The notes under the pieces were generated by a model. It ran no database searches. It was not told the DNA's origin and saw only the letters and a list, made by a program, of their open reading frames with translations. Below, piece after piece: positions 47,410 to 59,761 of a stretch of 64,000 bases of DNA. The stretch's first letter is position 1. Every line of letters starts with the position of its first letter. A program made the translations under genes and the position numbers. The stretch is from Serendipita indica DSM 11827. Lineage: Eukaryota > Basidiomycota > Agaricomycetes > Sebacinales > Serendipitaceae. The stretch is taken from positions 62,001 through 126,000 of the forward strand of contig CAJVGD010000028.1 in the NCBI GenBank assembly GCA_910890315.1, read 5' to 3'.

Positions 47410-48339
47410 CTACTTGTGCTTGCCAGCACGGAGCTTACGAACGTAAAACTAGGAGGGGTTAGCGCAATCCGAAAATAGGTGGAAGACCGTACCTCGAGCT
47501 CCTTGCCCTCGAGAATGTACCCATCTGCTCGTCCAACCTGGCCTGGTCGGCTCGAAATGACGGCATACAAACGACCAGCACCGAACTGCGTCTCGAGAAG
47601 GGGGTCGAGTTTGGCGTCCTTTTTGCGCTCTTCATACTTTTTCTTTGTCAATTCCGACTGTGGCTTCTTCTCCTCTGTCGTCTCGGTGGGTGCAGCTGCC
47701 GCGGCTCTTTTCTTGGTCGAGACGGGTTGACCGTACTAGAGACTTTATGAGTTTATATATGGATGTACGAGTTGTAACTCACGTGGCTCTCGTACCATTG
47801 CCTGAATGGCGTGGCATCGACCTGGATGACGGCACCCTTAACGAGCGTGTTGGTACGGACGAGTTCGTTATTCGAGGCGTTGTAGTTGACGGAGATGATG
47901 CGAGTCTTGCAGGTCACGCTCTCCGATCCCCATGCATAGTTGCCTATCAAGATTTAGCATTTATACGTATAGCAGAAGAATAGCAAAAGGAAGAGGTCAG
48001 AAGGAGGAAAAGGAAAAGTGAGAGAGGAGATGCACATACCAGAGTCCAATCGCAACGCCCTGTATTTTGTATTTCCACCACGCGTACGAACGGTGTGAAT
48101 ACGCTTTGCACCGAGTTTTGTGCTCGCGGGCTGACGGCCGAGCTCAAACTTTCTCTTCTTGCGGTAGTGTGGTCGGTGACCACCCGTCGCGCGCCGCTTG
48201 TGGGAAGAAGAACGGGAAATACCTGAGATCCGTAGAGAGATGGATCAATCAGAGGGGAACAAGCAACACGTTAGCAGGCCACATTCAAATCCAGAACTTG
48301 CAAGATGAACGATGGGATGGGAAATGAGGACGTACCCAT
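47410..48339 (-). CDS. RPS8: 40S ribosomal protein eS8 (S8)
   Basis: Five exons, about 205 residues, complete and uninterrupted. The first codons MGIS are split by an intron after ATGGG. Then [100 protein letters not shown], a Lys/Ala-rich insert, [20 protein letters not shown] and the ending [12 protein letters not shown]. This is the standard eS8 sequence of the small subunit body. It converges on TSR1 with about 150 bases between stops; both work in 40S formation. Its clean frames contrast with TSR1 next door. Confidence 0.97.
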
Positions 48340-48559
48340 GATGAGATATCAGACAGCTACTCTGATTTACAGCAGCTGCGTATTATTGGGATTTTTATGG
48401 AGACGGCCAATGTCAAGGCGTGGTCGAGGTGTACACAAACAAGCGCAAATACAAAAAGGTTTACGTCTCCCCTCTACTTTGATATCCCAGATTTCATACT
48501 TTTACAATACTATCTATATACTCTGATTGCACTTGGATTCGTGGATGGACAAATGCCAA
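48340..48559. other. Upstream region of the eS8 gene
   Basis: No coding signal; promoter of the ribosomal protein gene is expected here. Confidence 0.35.
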
Positions 48560-49707
48560 CGACAGAGTTTGAGAGCCCGACTTACTAACTCGAGATGTTG
48601 TACTAGTCCCTCTCTGCAATACCGGCGACGGTTTTCTCGAAAGCGACATTGTACTCTACGCATCAGTGTCACCGCCAGAGCTATTCCGACTTGCGTCTCC
48701 GGTTACGATTCGGGTCCGAGGATGTGACAGAGTGGGCGTTACACATGACCCAAGGCCCAACAAGCGGAATAGTTGCGTATCAAGCGGACGTAATAGATTC
48801 GAAATGGTGGCCAAATGTCCAAAACCTTCAACCTTTCCAATGATCTCACAAATTTCCCTTTGCGTACGGAGTTTCAGCAATGGCAGTTCCAAGGTAACCA
48901 ATTCTGTCAGGTGTACCGAGCACGTATCAATACTTTGAATCGCCGTTCAAGATTTTGACAACACTGCACCTTGACTACGCCCATCCAGTGACAGTCTACT
49001 GACAAGGCTACGTCCTAGACGGTCGCGGCGGTCCTCTACGCTGAAAATGTACCAAGCTTGGAGAATCTAAGCTCGGTTCCGGCATCAAATGGATGTCTTT
49101 TCCATCATGCTCGGAGCACGCAACAATATACGACCAATCAAATCTATCCAGTTCACCTACACTCCTTCATCACTCCTTTGTCCGATATTGTCTCAGGAAA
49201 AGTTGTAACCAGGTCACCCAATCTTGCGCTATCGTGGCGTGGAAACATAACAGGGTTGGGGGACATCAACGTGTATGTTTTCCTTCTCCTAGCTACTATC
49301 AGATTAGCTTATGATTGCATTATAGACCGGGAGGTCAGCTCTGCCACCGCAACGTGTAATACTATCTCCGTTCCCTCGGCCAAGGCGATCCTTGGAGGTA
49401 CAACTCACTCCTCAACCGACCCGATTCCCTGCGAAATCCAATTCGCCCAACTAGAGTTTAACACTGCCCAAACTGAGCCCCTAACCCGTCGATAACCTCG
49501 ATGTACTGAGAACATGGAGGACAAGAAAGAAGGAGTGGAAGCCGATCTCAAGTTGGATGGGTAAAGAGCGTGCCAAGACTTGCTTTCACTCAGTTGAGGC
49601 GCGGCGCAGAGTAGTCGGAGCCACTATCACTGCGGCGGAAATCAAGTAGGTCACCTCGAACGAATCGCCGAGCCATGCTTACCATCATGAGGTACAACGA
49701 GTCATAG
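48560..49707 (+). pseudogene. Decayed 3' half of a family-B F-box-like gene
   Basis: Family-B blocks are recognisable in order but scattered over frames with several stops: KWWPNVQNLQ (48800), LKILTTLHLDYAHP (48955), PSLENL (49055), ARNNIRPIKSIQFTYTPSS (49120), SPNLALSWRGNITGLGDINV (49215-49270), then VLRTWRTRKKEWK (49504-49545), an ATITAAEIK end, an intron-like gap and a micro-exon ending YNES at 49707. The F-box core is absent. The damage is many independent stops and shifts, unlike the single-base homopolymer breaks elsewhere, so this is a true pseudogene. Confidence 0.75.
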
Positions 49708-50034
49708 ATATAAGGGCACCTTTGAAGGTGGCTAATACACAGTTTCTTTGAAGGCGTACCGCGTTTGTCTACGATTCCCTCATTCAGGTTCCTGGGTGGT
49801 TTCCTCTACGCTTAGGCAGAACTACATCCCTGCTTCAATGAGACGTGCTAAGGGTAGACATTGAATCTAATATCAACTCTATTCAGCTACACGCACTTGC
49901 CGCCATGCCAACACCCTCCACCTAATATTAGAGGGAACTCCAAGCTGGCGCGCGGCTCGCGTCTTATTAGCCTTTCCCTCGTCCGGCCCACTTCACAAAC
50001 CGCAGTTCGAGCGAATCAATCACAAAAATAGGCA
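49708..50034. other. Intergenic, promoter of the next family-B gene
   Basis: No coding signal seen. Confidence 0.35.
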
Positions 50035-52322
50035 ATGAACGCTTTTCGACGTCTTCCACACCGCATCTGCGCCGATGTATTCCGCCTATCTCTACCAGAT
50101 GTCGATACAAAGCATCCTGGTCGCCACATAGATCGTCTATTCGACCTCACAAATGTCTCTCGACATTTCCAGCAACTCGTCTTATCTGAATCACGGCTCT
50201 GGACGACTATAGTTGCGGATTGCCGACTCGATGAGTCGCACTACAAACTCAGGCTGGCGTGCCTACTCTCTTCCCAACGACAACTGGTCGTTCGACTCGA
50301 TATAAGAATAGAACCCGACGATTTAAAGGACATCTTGATCTCCTTGAGGGAGTATCGAGAGAGGATAGTCGCGCTATACCTATACACAAGCAAATATCTG
50401 TCAGCAGAAGAAGAAATGATACTTATATCCACTCTTTGGTGGATATACTGGGTTCATTACCAGCGCTGGAGAGATTGGAGCGCGATAACAACAACCTTGT
50501 CGATGACAGTGGCCGGACAAAGCTTATTCCATATGCGCATATTCATCCCCGTCTCACAAGTATCTGGGGATCAGAACTCAGGATGGAACTGCTCAACACC
50601 GATTTAATTGCGGCGCTGCGACGATTCACAGTGGCAAGGCAACATTTCCAGTTCCTCGTTCCATATCCTCACACCATCAAGGGTGCGGAAGAAGTTTTCT
50701 TCATGCGTGCATGTCGAAACCCTTTCATCCAGCTCCCTGGAGAACCTGCTCCGACACTCCATTGGCGCAAGGTGTACATAGGAGACGAAATAGGGGGCAT
50801 ATCACAATTCTTCCTCCCTGCCCTAGTAGGTACACTCGTCGAGGTGACAATATCCATCGACGTTCTCGAGTTGTCCGACTTCTTTGGTAATCTCCAAGTC
50901 GCCACCCAACTCCAAACTTTGAACTTGAGCCTACTCATGTCGGAAGATATACTCGTGCTTCAAGTCGACAGACTCGCCATATTACCCCAAGTCACCCCTC
51001 TCAAAATTCGTGGACGGCTCTTCCGAAGACAAGTATTGGATTCTCCCAACTCCCTCGTCAGCTTATTACGTATCATGGCATCCGCACTAACAAATGTGAC
51101 GGATGTTGCCATGTGGGGAGAGGATATGCGTATCATCTTTGCAATGCCAGTGGCGGGCTCCCAAAGGTCAAGATCGCAATACTATATTCCGTGGAGGAAC
51201 TCATTCGTGGAACAAACGAATTTCACCTTGCACCATCTATAACACGTCTTGAAATGTATGACGCCAGGCAGTCTTTCTCTCAATTTCGCTCCCACTCGGT
51301 AAAAGAGTTGGCGCTCAGCAAGGGAGGATATCATGATGTACCATCTATCGCAGAGGTTGAGTGGTGGCCATATGCTCACTCGCTCCAACTTTCCATGTCT
51401 TTCACCATTTCTTTTGCAAGTACGTCCCATCACTCAAAGCCTCTAGCTGCCGGGCTAACGACCATTGAGATAGTGAGCGAAGAACAAAAGTTCACACCCC
51501 TCAAATACCTCACAACCCTATACCTCTTGTACGATTGTAAATGGGTCGAATGCGAGTATGCCAGTACTGTCATCCCACGGATGGTGGCGATGGTGCTCCA
51601 TGCGGACGAGGTACCTTGTTTGGAGAATTTGAAGTTAGACACGCACATTGACTGGGACGCCTTCTTCATCGCGCTCGAGGCCCGTAACTCTACAAGTTTT
51701 TAACGCGATCGCTCCAATGCAGTGTACGGCCCATCAAATCGGTCGCGTTCACCTCAACCGTCCCGTGCAACCTTCTCTCTCTCATTCCGGACGTCCTTGC
51801 TGGAAAAAAGCCAGAAAGACTATCAAACCTCGAGTTGTCGTGGTGCGGGAATATAGAAAGCTTGGCGGATATGGACATGTACGTCTCAGTGATACAAGTC
51901 TTTTCACAACCTCATCACCCCTAGGCTCGGTTGCTCCTCGTGCCATCGCACTCTCATCAATTGCTCCCATCCGATATCAACATCAGGCGCCTCTACCCCC
52001 CAGTCGACCCCAATCAGCACCGCGTTCGGCCAACATGTCACTCTACCGGCATTAAGTCCTTATCCAGCTGACAATCTTGATGTACTCCCGACATGGAGGA
52101 AACGTGAAAGCGAATGGAAAGCTTTATCATCTATCTTATCGATAATGGGGCGCACGAGAATATGTGACTCTCCAAATTTGAGGTTTCTACATGGTGTACC
52201 CGCTGTAGAGTTCTGCGGGGTGGTTCGGGTCGTTACCACTACGGCAGAGGGCATCAGGTATTAGTTCCACTCGAACAAATCACTACTTAGGACTTACGAT
52301 TGATAGATACGACGAGCCGTAG
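50035..52322 (+). CDS. F-box-like/LRR protein, family B (three apparent one-base deletions)
   Basis: Start MNAFRRLPHRICADVFRLSL, core continuing IDRLFDLTNVSRHFQQLVL, SESRLWTTI. The frame changes at 50414-50416 (AAA should be AAAA, giving AEEENDTYIHSLVDILG), near 51131-51140 (one base missing before CTTTGC), and at 51697-51701 (five T should be six). With these the protein runs collinearly with the copy at 41631: SLPALERL, APSITRLEMYD, LKYLTTLYLLYD, ENLKLDTHIDWDAFFIALEA, RPIKSVAFTSTVP, RLSNLELSWCGNIESLADMD. An intron follows, then LGCSSCHRTLINC, LSPYPADNLDVLPTWRKRE, TTTAEGIR, and an intron plus micro-exon (52307-52322) ending YDEP. Probably functional if the indels are errors. Confidence 0.7.
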
Positions 52323-52834
52323 GTCGGAAACTGTAACGTTTGAAAGTCACCCACGGCCGGTGTCCGAAGCTGCAACACCTTCAGTCGGCGCCGTATGTAA
52401 AAGACCATTTCCAGGTGATCTCAATTTCTGCTGTGCATACAAGATGGAAGTGGTAAACGTGATAGCCTGCTCAAGTGCGGAGATGGCCGACTCGCAATCT
52501 TCCTATCTTCCTCGATCTTCCTAGAAATAGAAGCGAGATCCTCTTGTTCAGACTGCCTGCAGATCTGGAATGTGCTCGTTGTGCCGCTAGCAACTAAAGG
52601 CTTTCTATCGGAGCTGGATAATCAATCAGGACTTTGTCAGCTACCAAATCCGAACTGCATACTCGAGTAGGATACCCCCATTCTGAGTTTGAGGTTACAC
52701 CATGGTTATTGTCAAGTTTGCAAGATGGCGGTTGGGTTCAACGTCGATATGCCACAGATTAAATTTATCAATCACTTTCAGAAATCGGCTTATACAACAA
52801 TTTCAATCAGAATAGATTCATATTCCATACTATA
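52323..52834. other. Intergenic between converging genes
   Basis: No gene seen. Confidence 0.4.
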
Positions 52835-54816
52835 CTAGACATAGACATTCAACTTGCCGACTGTTGATGCGAGAACGTCGCACTCACCCCGCGTTAAACC
52901 GGTACAGCAGGAGAGTGTGAGCTCTGCTAGAGAATTGACCTTGGGTGATGCGGAGAGCAAGGGGGAGTCGGTATCATCAAGTTCGGGCACAGTAGTGGCG
53001 AGCAGCTCCTCTGTGTTGATATTTTCTCTGTTAGCCTTCGCGAGTAGGGAGATAAGTGTGGGACCCTTGAGATGGCATCGGTCAAAGCGAATATGCTGGA
53101 GCGGTGACGGTACACTAAGGATTTTCTCCAGGACATACGCACAATCCATGGTAGATTGGATTGTCCACTCGAAAAATATTATCTCTTCCACCTTTTGAAC
53201 TTTGGGTAGAAGTGAAATAATGAAAGACATCGCGAGGGTAGAATTCAAGTCATTGGCACTTTGCAGTCCCGGCGAAGATGTAGTAACTACTGTGGGGGCA
53301 TTTGCCGGGTAGAGTGTTATAATCTTCAGGTTAGGTGCCAGGATGTGCGTGAGGAGCGGATGCTCATACGGAGTGACCGCGAGGTGCTGAAGGTGTGTGA
53401 GACGAGGCACAGCACCAGGCCCTAATATCACAGTATCAGAGCTATCGTGGCGGATATCAAGCTCTCGTAGTGGTAGATGGAGGAAAGGAGAAACATCGAA
53501 AGGTGTAAAACGATCGATTCGGAAGCGTAAACGCCTTAAGTTTGGCATTGATATTGAAGTCGACCGGACAAGCCAGATATTTTCTAAAACCAGCTCTTCT
53601 GCTGAGCTACAGCGGTTAAGAAACGTAAGAAGTTCGCTTCCCCATCCGCTGGATGAGCCAGTTACAGTTAGTGTCTTGATTGCGGTGGTGGGTGGAGTGT
53701 AGACACTGAAGTTAAATACAGTGCCGACATGGAGTTTTATGGCTGAGAATTGTTCAAGAACATCCGAAGGTACTTCTGCGAAGTCTTGTCTTTGGAGATT
53801 ACTGTACGCACTATAGTAACCACCGCTGGTAAATTGTTGTACCTGAGAAGCCCATCGCGGATTAAAGTGACCAAAGAAATGGTAACGGAGGCCGTTACTC
53901 GGAGCAGCTTGTTTTGTCCTCTCCAAATTCCCCAATATTGACTTGGGCCACCATCTCTGTGTGTAAATATCAAATCTCTCCCAAAGGTTTGGCGTTTCGA
54001 AGATAATTTGGCGCCAGAAGCTACATACGTGGCCGAGGAGAAGTGGAGATGGAAGGCTATGATGGCTGGCCTCCAGATCGCGATCTGTGATGCAATAGCC
54101 AAAAATTTTAACCCAGATTTCGCTCGGAGTTGTTCGAACGGGCGACAGGATCTTTTTTATCCCATTAATAACCCCAACCAATGAGTAGCGATGATCCTTG
54201 AGTTGTTTAAGGTAACCTGTGTGATATTCAAGCTCCATGCGCCAATCTAAGAGTTCTTGCTCCATCTCCAGCTTCATACGTCGCAGGTTGTGGACTCTAT
54301 AGAGCAATTGAGACGTCTGGTCAGGGATAGACTTGAGCTCCTTTGATTCACTTGGTACACCAATGTACGCGATGACCGCGTGGCAAGTCCGAAAGGATTG
54401 AGGCTCCTCATTTGATGCGATATTCATAATTGCACTATCGAGAGCTCGCATGTCGTCGCGGACACTCTCTAGCGAATGAAGACTGTACTCCATACTGCTC
54501 ACCACATGATGTGTATGCTGAATAGTTCTCTCCAGGTTTTTTATAGCAGTCTCACTGGCATGTACCAGATCCATGGTGTCCGTGATTCTCTTTTGAACAA
54601 ATGTCAGGTCTTCCTTCTTATTTGCGGAAAAGTTCCGCAAGCGAGCCTGACTGGCACTGGTTGGCGGTAGGTTCTGTCTATAACTATCACAATGATTAGT
54701 AATTGCCAGTTACTATCCAACGCATACCATTTTGGAATAACCGGCTCACAAAGTGAATATGTTTCTGTGTCGATCTGGGGCAGGTCTGTCTCGTCGTAAG
54801 AGGAAAACAGGCTCAT
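52835..54816 (-). CDS. F-box-like/LRR protein, family A, long coiled-coil form
   Basis: Two exons. Start MSLFSSYDETDLPQ at 54816, a short first exon, an intron near 54680-54725, then YRQNLPPTSASQARLRNFSA and an uninterrupted frame to 52835. Layout: coiled coil (LTFVQKRITDTMDLVHASE; EMEQELLDWRMELEYHTG); core RTTPSEIWVKIFGYCITDRD...LLLGHVCSFWRQIIFETPNLW; W-W-P-K-S-I-L; LRR-like body; LAVTPYEHPLLTHILAPNLK; tail SCCTGLTRGECDVLASTVGKL. First-exon position, splice phase and second-exon start match the gene at 35052, so the two are structural orthologues within the cluster. Confidence 0.85.
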
Positions 54817-55070
54817 AGTGGAATCTCGTGGTCAGACTTCAAGTAAGGTTGAGGAGCCTGGCAATCGACTGGCATCTATAAGATGCTCTAATGGCCTGAG
54901 AGCCTGATTTCTGACGGCGCGACCTGATTGGCCGCTGACTATCAACGGCTTCACCTCGATCATGAACCATATCGCCCGGAGATCAGTAGTCGTTGACACT
55001 CGGTCAGCAGAACGCCATGCATCCAAAAATAATATACACACGACAGGACAACGACAGCAAGGAAAATAGA
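54817..55070. other. Intergenic between head-to-tail genes
   Basis: No gene seen; promoter of the family-A gene starting at 54816 and 3' region of SET9. Confidence 0.35.
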
Positions 55071-58000
55071 TTATCGAACAAGATACCTGCGATTGCTATG
55101 ACAGTTCCACGTCAACGCAAGATCTGCGTTAGCCAGCGAATACAGATCGTCCCAATTCTCTGCGGGCTCCTCTGCGGTACTAGCAGCTTCAAGCTCATTC
55201 TTAAACAATCCCAGCTCCAGCGGTGGCATTGAGCTTCCCCTGACGGCCTGGCGAGAGTACTTTGGAGTCGGCGGGGAACGACATTCTCCAGTGGTAAGCG
55301 ACGTTGTTCTTCCGGTTCGCCTCTTCAGCTCTATAACGAGGTCTCGACAGCGTATGCGAACATCTGTAAAAGGCGTAGAGACCCCGGTCGTCGTTTCGTA
55401 ATGTCGCAATTTGTCACGCGCACGCCTGGAGCCAGGAGGGAGCTGGACGCAGCCAAATCCAGAAGACAAGTGCTCTTCGAGAATGGAAAACGAATTTGAC
55501 CGTGGGCGAGCAGGGCGTACGACCGGGGACTTCACCGTTGCGTCCGGCCCAAACATCGGACTGGGGACCCTAGCGTTGTGATAGTTGTACAAGGGCTGTG
55601 TTTCGAACGGTGGCGATGGTACGCTACGCAACTTGCGGCCGGATCCCAAACAGCGAAAAGGTGCCCAAGGTCGAAAGAGAGCAGTGGCCGAGCAGAGGGA
55701 AAGAAAAGAAAGACTGAGATTCATCGTATAGTACAGAAGGCTAGAAACATACCTCCTCCCGTCGTCGTTGCTTTGGTAGCCGGTCCTCCACATTAGATCC
55801 TCTGGAAAGCTCGTTTATAGAAGCAGCCGGGGCGATTATTTGATGCTTAGTAGATGAAGGTATGTGAGAGTTGGACGCAAAGCGCTGGCCGGATGCCAAT
55901 TCGCCATCGTCCTCTGAGTAGTGGTCCGTCAACGTATTGAGAGCAAGCTCAACTTGACGCTCCTCTTCGTCGAAATCGTCACGCCATTCAATATCATGAG
56001 CCACGGTAAGGTCAGGGTGTCCCACTTCGGCCGTGGAAAGCGTGACCTCTTCCTCTCCCGAGTCATACAGCGGGACGCTGACAATCGACTTGGACCGACG
56101 AGTGTTCGTCACAGTTTGAGGCGGCAGATCTTGTGACTCTGGGCGCTTCCATGGTCTTGCTTTGGTCCAAGTCGCCTCCTCCACGATGGAAGGCTGCGTG
56201 GTGGTCGATGCATCATCATCATGGGTTTGGGTCACATGAACGTGACTACGCTGAGGACCCAAATATGTCGGTTGCTGCAGGCGCGAGATGACAATGGAAG
56301 TTGGTTCTATCCGTGACAACGAGCTGGCCTTTGGCGGGAGACGTTGAAGACTTTGTTGGGCTGTGAGGGTAGATGCGGATTGAGTCCGTGGACGTTGATA
56401 TAAGCTGAGCTTGGACAGCATTTCCTTTGAATACGCCGTTGGGGGTTCTCGTTGATTCCGAACAGGCGTGTTGGGTGGCGGCGTGCCTTCGGGAGAACAA
56501 GTCTCCCGCGAGGGTTGTTGGATAGGGAAAAAGGGTTCCTCTGCAATATCGGTAGCAGGGTCAACCTTTCTTCGTTCCACTGCAAAGCTCTGCGGGTTTC
56601 CGGACCGCCACAATCCAAAGCTCCGACGAACGAGCCCCTGGATAGGCTCAATTTCGTCTTCGCCATCGGTATCGGTGCCTCTGCGCCGTTTGGAACCCAA
56701 CGTAGGCGAACGCTTCCTAACGAAATGGTGCAATTCCTCGTTCTGGTTGGAACCATCATGGTCACGGCGGGGCATCCATGCAAGAAACGGCCGCGGCTCG
56801 TCATCGAGGGACATTGCATTCGTATTCGACTCGTCCTCTTCCACCTCTTCCACATCGGAAATCTCTTCTCGGAGAACCATTACGGGCCCTCGTAGTTTTT
56901 TGGCCGCATACATGGCCGGGTTCGGCTGGAAGCTGTATAATTTCGGGGGCGGAGGAGGTGATGGTGATGGTGAAGGTGAGACGTGCATGCCCGTCGAAGA
57001 GGGAGATGCCCCGCGCGAGGCGTGTCCAAAATCAAAGGTCAAATCATCACTATCCTCCGCAGACGATTCTTCAGAGCGATCTTCAGCATCTCGCGCACGT
57101 GAAGCGCCTTGTGCGCCCTCGGGTCGCGGATACTTGCGCGGTCGGCCTCGCCCCCGCTTGACGACAGGAGGCTGATCAGCAGAGACTGGATTGGGCAACG
57201 GGTGCTTTCTAGGTCGACCAACTTTCCGCTTGGGTGCCTCCTCTGCACTACTCTCATCCGAAGCCTTGGCCTTTCGGCGCTCACGTTCCCGTTCGAGGAA
57301 CCGCTCCGCACGCGCGAGTTCTGAGTGCGGGTCCAAGTCAGCTTCTGTCTTCCGCCGCTTGAGCGGACGTTTCCCGTCGTCGTCTTGTCGGTCCTTGTTC
57401 ATTGGATGGCTGTTGGCGGCAGTATGATGGCGAGATAGACGTTCGCGAACGTGGTCGTTGGGGCCTGGCGAGTTCTCGCGGCTAGAATTAACCAGGTTGG
57501 TAGGGCTGATACGACTCGGCCACGCTGCGCCATAGATGTTAAAATGTCGCTTGCATCTGTAAAACGTCAGAAGTGTCTTTACGTTGACGTGGGTACATAC
57601 CTTCCACAGGTCAACTCGTTTTTAGTTTCGAGCTCATTCCACTTGCAGATAATGCACGTCTTGCCCTTTTTCGAAGCAGCCAACGTCGCTGCAGATGGAC
57701 CAAGACCAGAACCACCAGCGTTCCCATTCCGTCGAGCGGATGCCCAAGCATTCGCCTTATCCCGCAACTTTCGCTGTCGAAACGCATATACCCGACGACT
57801 CTCTTCCTCTGAAGACGTCGTCTCCTCCGAGTCGTCCGAATCAGATTCATTCGAGGTGCTGCTCGATTCATCGGCATCCGAGTCATTCGATGCGGCACTC
57901 TTTGATGTGGACGCCGAGGACTTCCCTTTGCCTTTGCCAGTCGTAGTCCGCGTTCTTGATCGCGTCGATCGTCTGGGCGCGTCAGCATCCGAGTCACTCT

Positions 58001-59761
58001 CCTCCTCGTCGGCACTATGTGTCTTGTTCGAAGGAGGTGGCGTCAGAATGACGTTATTTCGCTGTCGTTGCGTTTTGACTTTTCAGACGGCCGCGCTTCA
58101 TCGCCGCCCTCGTCAATTTCGGAGTCCCACTTGATGTAGATCGATAGCTGCGAGTCGTAGACGGAGTCGGCAGCTGCGCGGCTCCACTAGTCCCAGACAC
58201 CGGCACCCCGTTTGTCGATGCTTTACTCGATGGAGCACAAGGGCGTCGCATCTCGATCACGAGTCCGACTCGTCTCTTTATTCCGCTCCTTTTCCTTCTT
58301 CTCCTTTCGTTTCTTCCGTTTGCGCTTTTCGTCATCCTCGCTATCCTCACTTGCGCTGACGGGCAGCACGGGGGCTTTCATCAGGTCGGTGAGGTTCTCT
58401 TTGAGGTTGTCGAGTTCGGTCCGCCGTCGCCTCTGGGCGTTTGGTGGTTTGTCTTGTGGGGGTGCAGCGGGGGGTTCGTTGGACTCGGATTCGGAAGAGT
58501 GGAGCGACCAGTCGGATTCGATGGCGTACCCGCCAATGCCCTTGTGCTCGCAGGTAGCGCAAAGACAGCGTCGATTGTTCTTGCCAACTGGCCGGTCATC
58601 AGCCAACGTCGTATAATCAGACTCGACTTACAGTAGTCTTCACCATAGTGGGCGGTGATTTCCTCCCCTGCCGCTATGGGTCTGAGAACTTTGAATGTAA
58701 TGTATCGTCCGTCTCGAAATAACTCGCAGTTGTTTTCGCAATCATGCTACGAAGAGTGAGCGAGTGAACCTCTTCAGAGAAGCAACCCACGTTGACAAAC
58801 CGCGCTGGACCCAGGAAGAGATGATTGACGTTTCTTGAATGACTAAAAATGACCGAAAAGTCTCGCCGCGCTCCCGCTCCTCGAATCTCTTTGAGCTCTT
58901 CGTCCTCTTCGGCGGTCAAGTCCGCCATCGAGCCTTGAAATGGTCAGCTACACGATGTTCCCATGGCGTTTAACACACCTTTCAAGTCGGTAATCGTTTG
59001 CCCTGGCTTGAGTGGTTTTACCGCAATCACACAAAGCTCCGATTTTCCAGTCTTGTGCGAGTAACGAGATGTCTGCGCGACTTCGATGGAGCCGCCCGGT
59101 AAGTAGAGTTCGAGATAACGAGACATATGACTGATAACACAATGAGTTTTACCGAATACGCGGAGAAATCGGGCATACGTTGCAAATGCATTGATCTGAT
59201 ATTGTGACTTGTGCCATATATAGCGTTGAACATTCCGGAGTTGCAGGAGGATATCGACAGCTGGTTTGACGCGTGCGTATGGGGCAACAGCGCCACGCCC
59301 CGGTGGGGAATTGACAACGTACTGCAGACCGAGTTAAATACAATCCAATAAGACGGAGGGCAAGAGTACCTTTTGAACGATAGCGAGAATAACATCGGGT
59401 TCCCAAGTCGGAAGTTTACGAGAGGCGTCCATTTTGTGAACGGACAAGGGTTCAATAGTCCCCAGACATTCGACAAGCATGTGGCTATTGACAACACGGT
59501 CAGCAGAATGTTTCCCAAGAGTCTGTTCAGCAAAACGGCGGTATACCTGATGAAATCATCGTCACGAGCGAGATCACGCGCATTCATAGGTGCTGTCGTG
59601 TATTTCCATTCTATCATTCTCCGCTTCTCCTTCTTCTTGGGAGCATCGGTCGTGCCCGACTTTGTAGGGCTGCCAGCACCAGCTTTCGAGGACGAAGGAG
59701 GCCCGCGGTCTGGATCCCTGGACGAGCTGGCATGCTGTCGCGGTGCAGCACTCAGATGCAT
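55071..59761 (-). CDS. SET9: Histone H4-K20 methyltransferase SET9 (Suv4-20 type) with long AT-hook tail
   Basis: SET9 methylates histone H4 lysine 20 in chromatin. Start MHLSAAPRQ at 59761. Before the SET domain: LARDDDFI, intron, SHMLVECLGTIEPLSVHKMD, then LELYLPGGSIEVAQTSRYSH and SELCVIAVKPLKPGQTITDL. SET core: KGSMADLTAEED, FSVIFSHS, LFLGPARFVN, intron, HDCENNCELF, AGEEITAHYGEDYFG, and the post-SET cysteines RRCLCATCEHK. A long disordered tail follows, then the fungal SET9 zinc block CIICKWNELETKNELTCGRC...HFNIYGAAWPSR (57540-57660), two AT-hook motifs (KVGRPRKHP, RGRGRPRKYP, 57130-57240) and a low-complexity end. Frame repairs of one base are needed at 58241-58243 (GGG, plus strand) and 58057-58059 (TTT). 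The 3' exon (55071-55620) is the least certain part. Confidence 0.85.

Noticed and set aside
47410-48339. A snoRNA inside the longer eS8 introns
   Set aside because: No convincing C/D or H/ACA box pair was found on reading.
56468-57175. 235-codon plus-strand frame
   Set aside because: Antisense shadow of the SET9 tail; Ser/Arg-rich only because the tail is Glu/Asp/Arg/Pro-rich.
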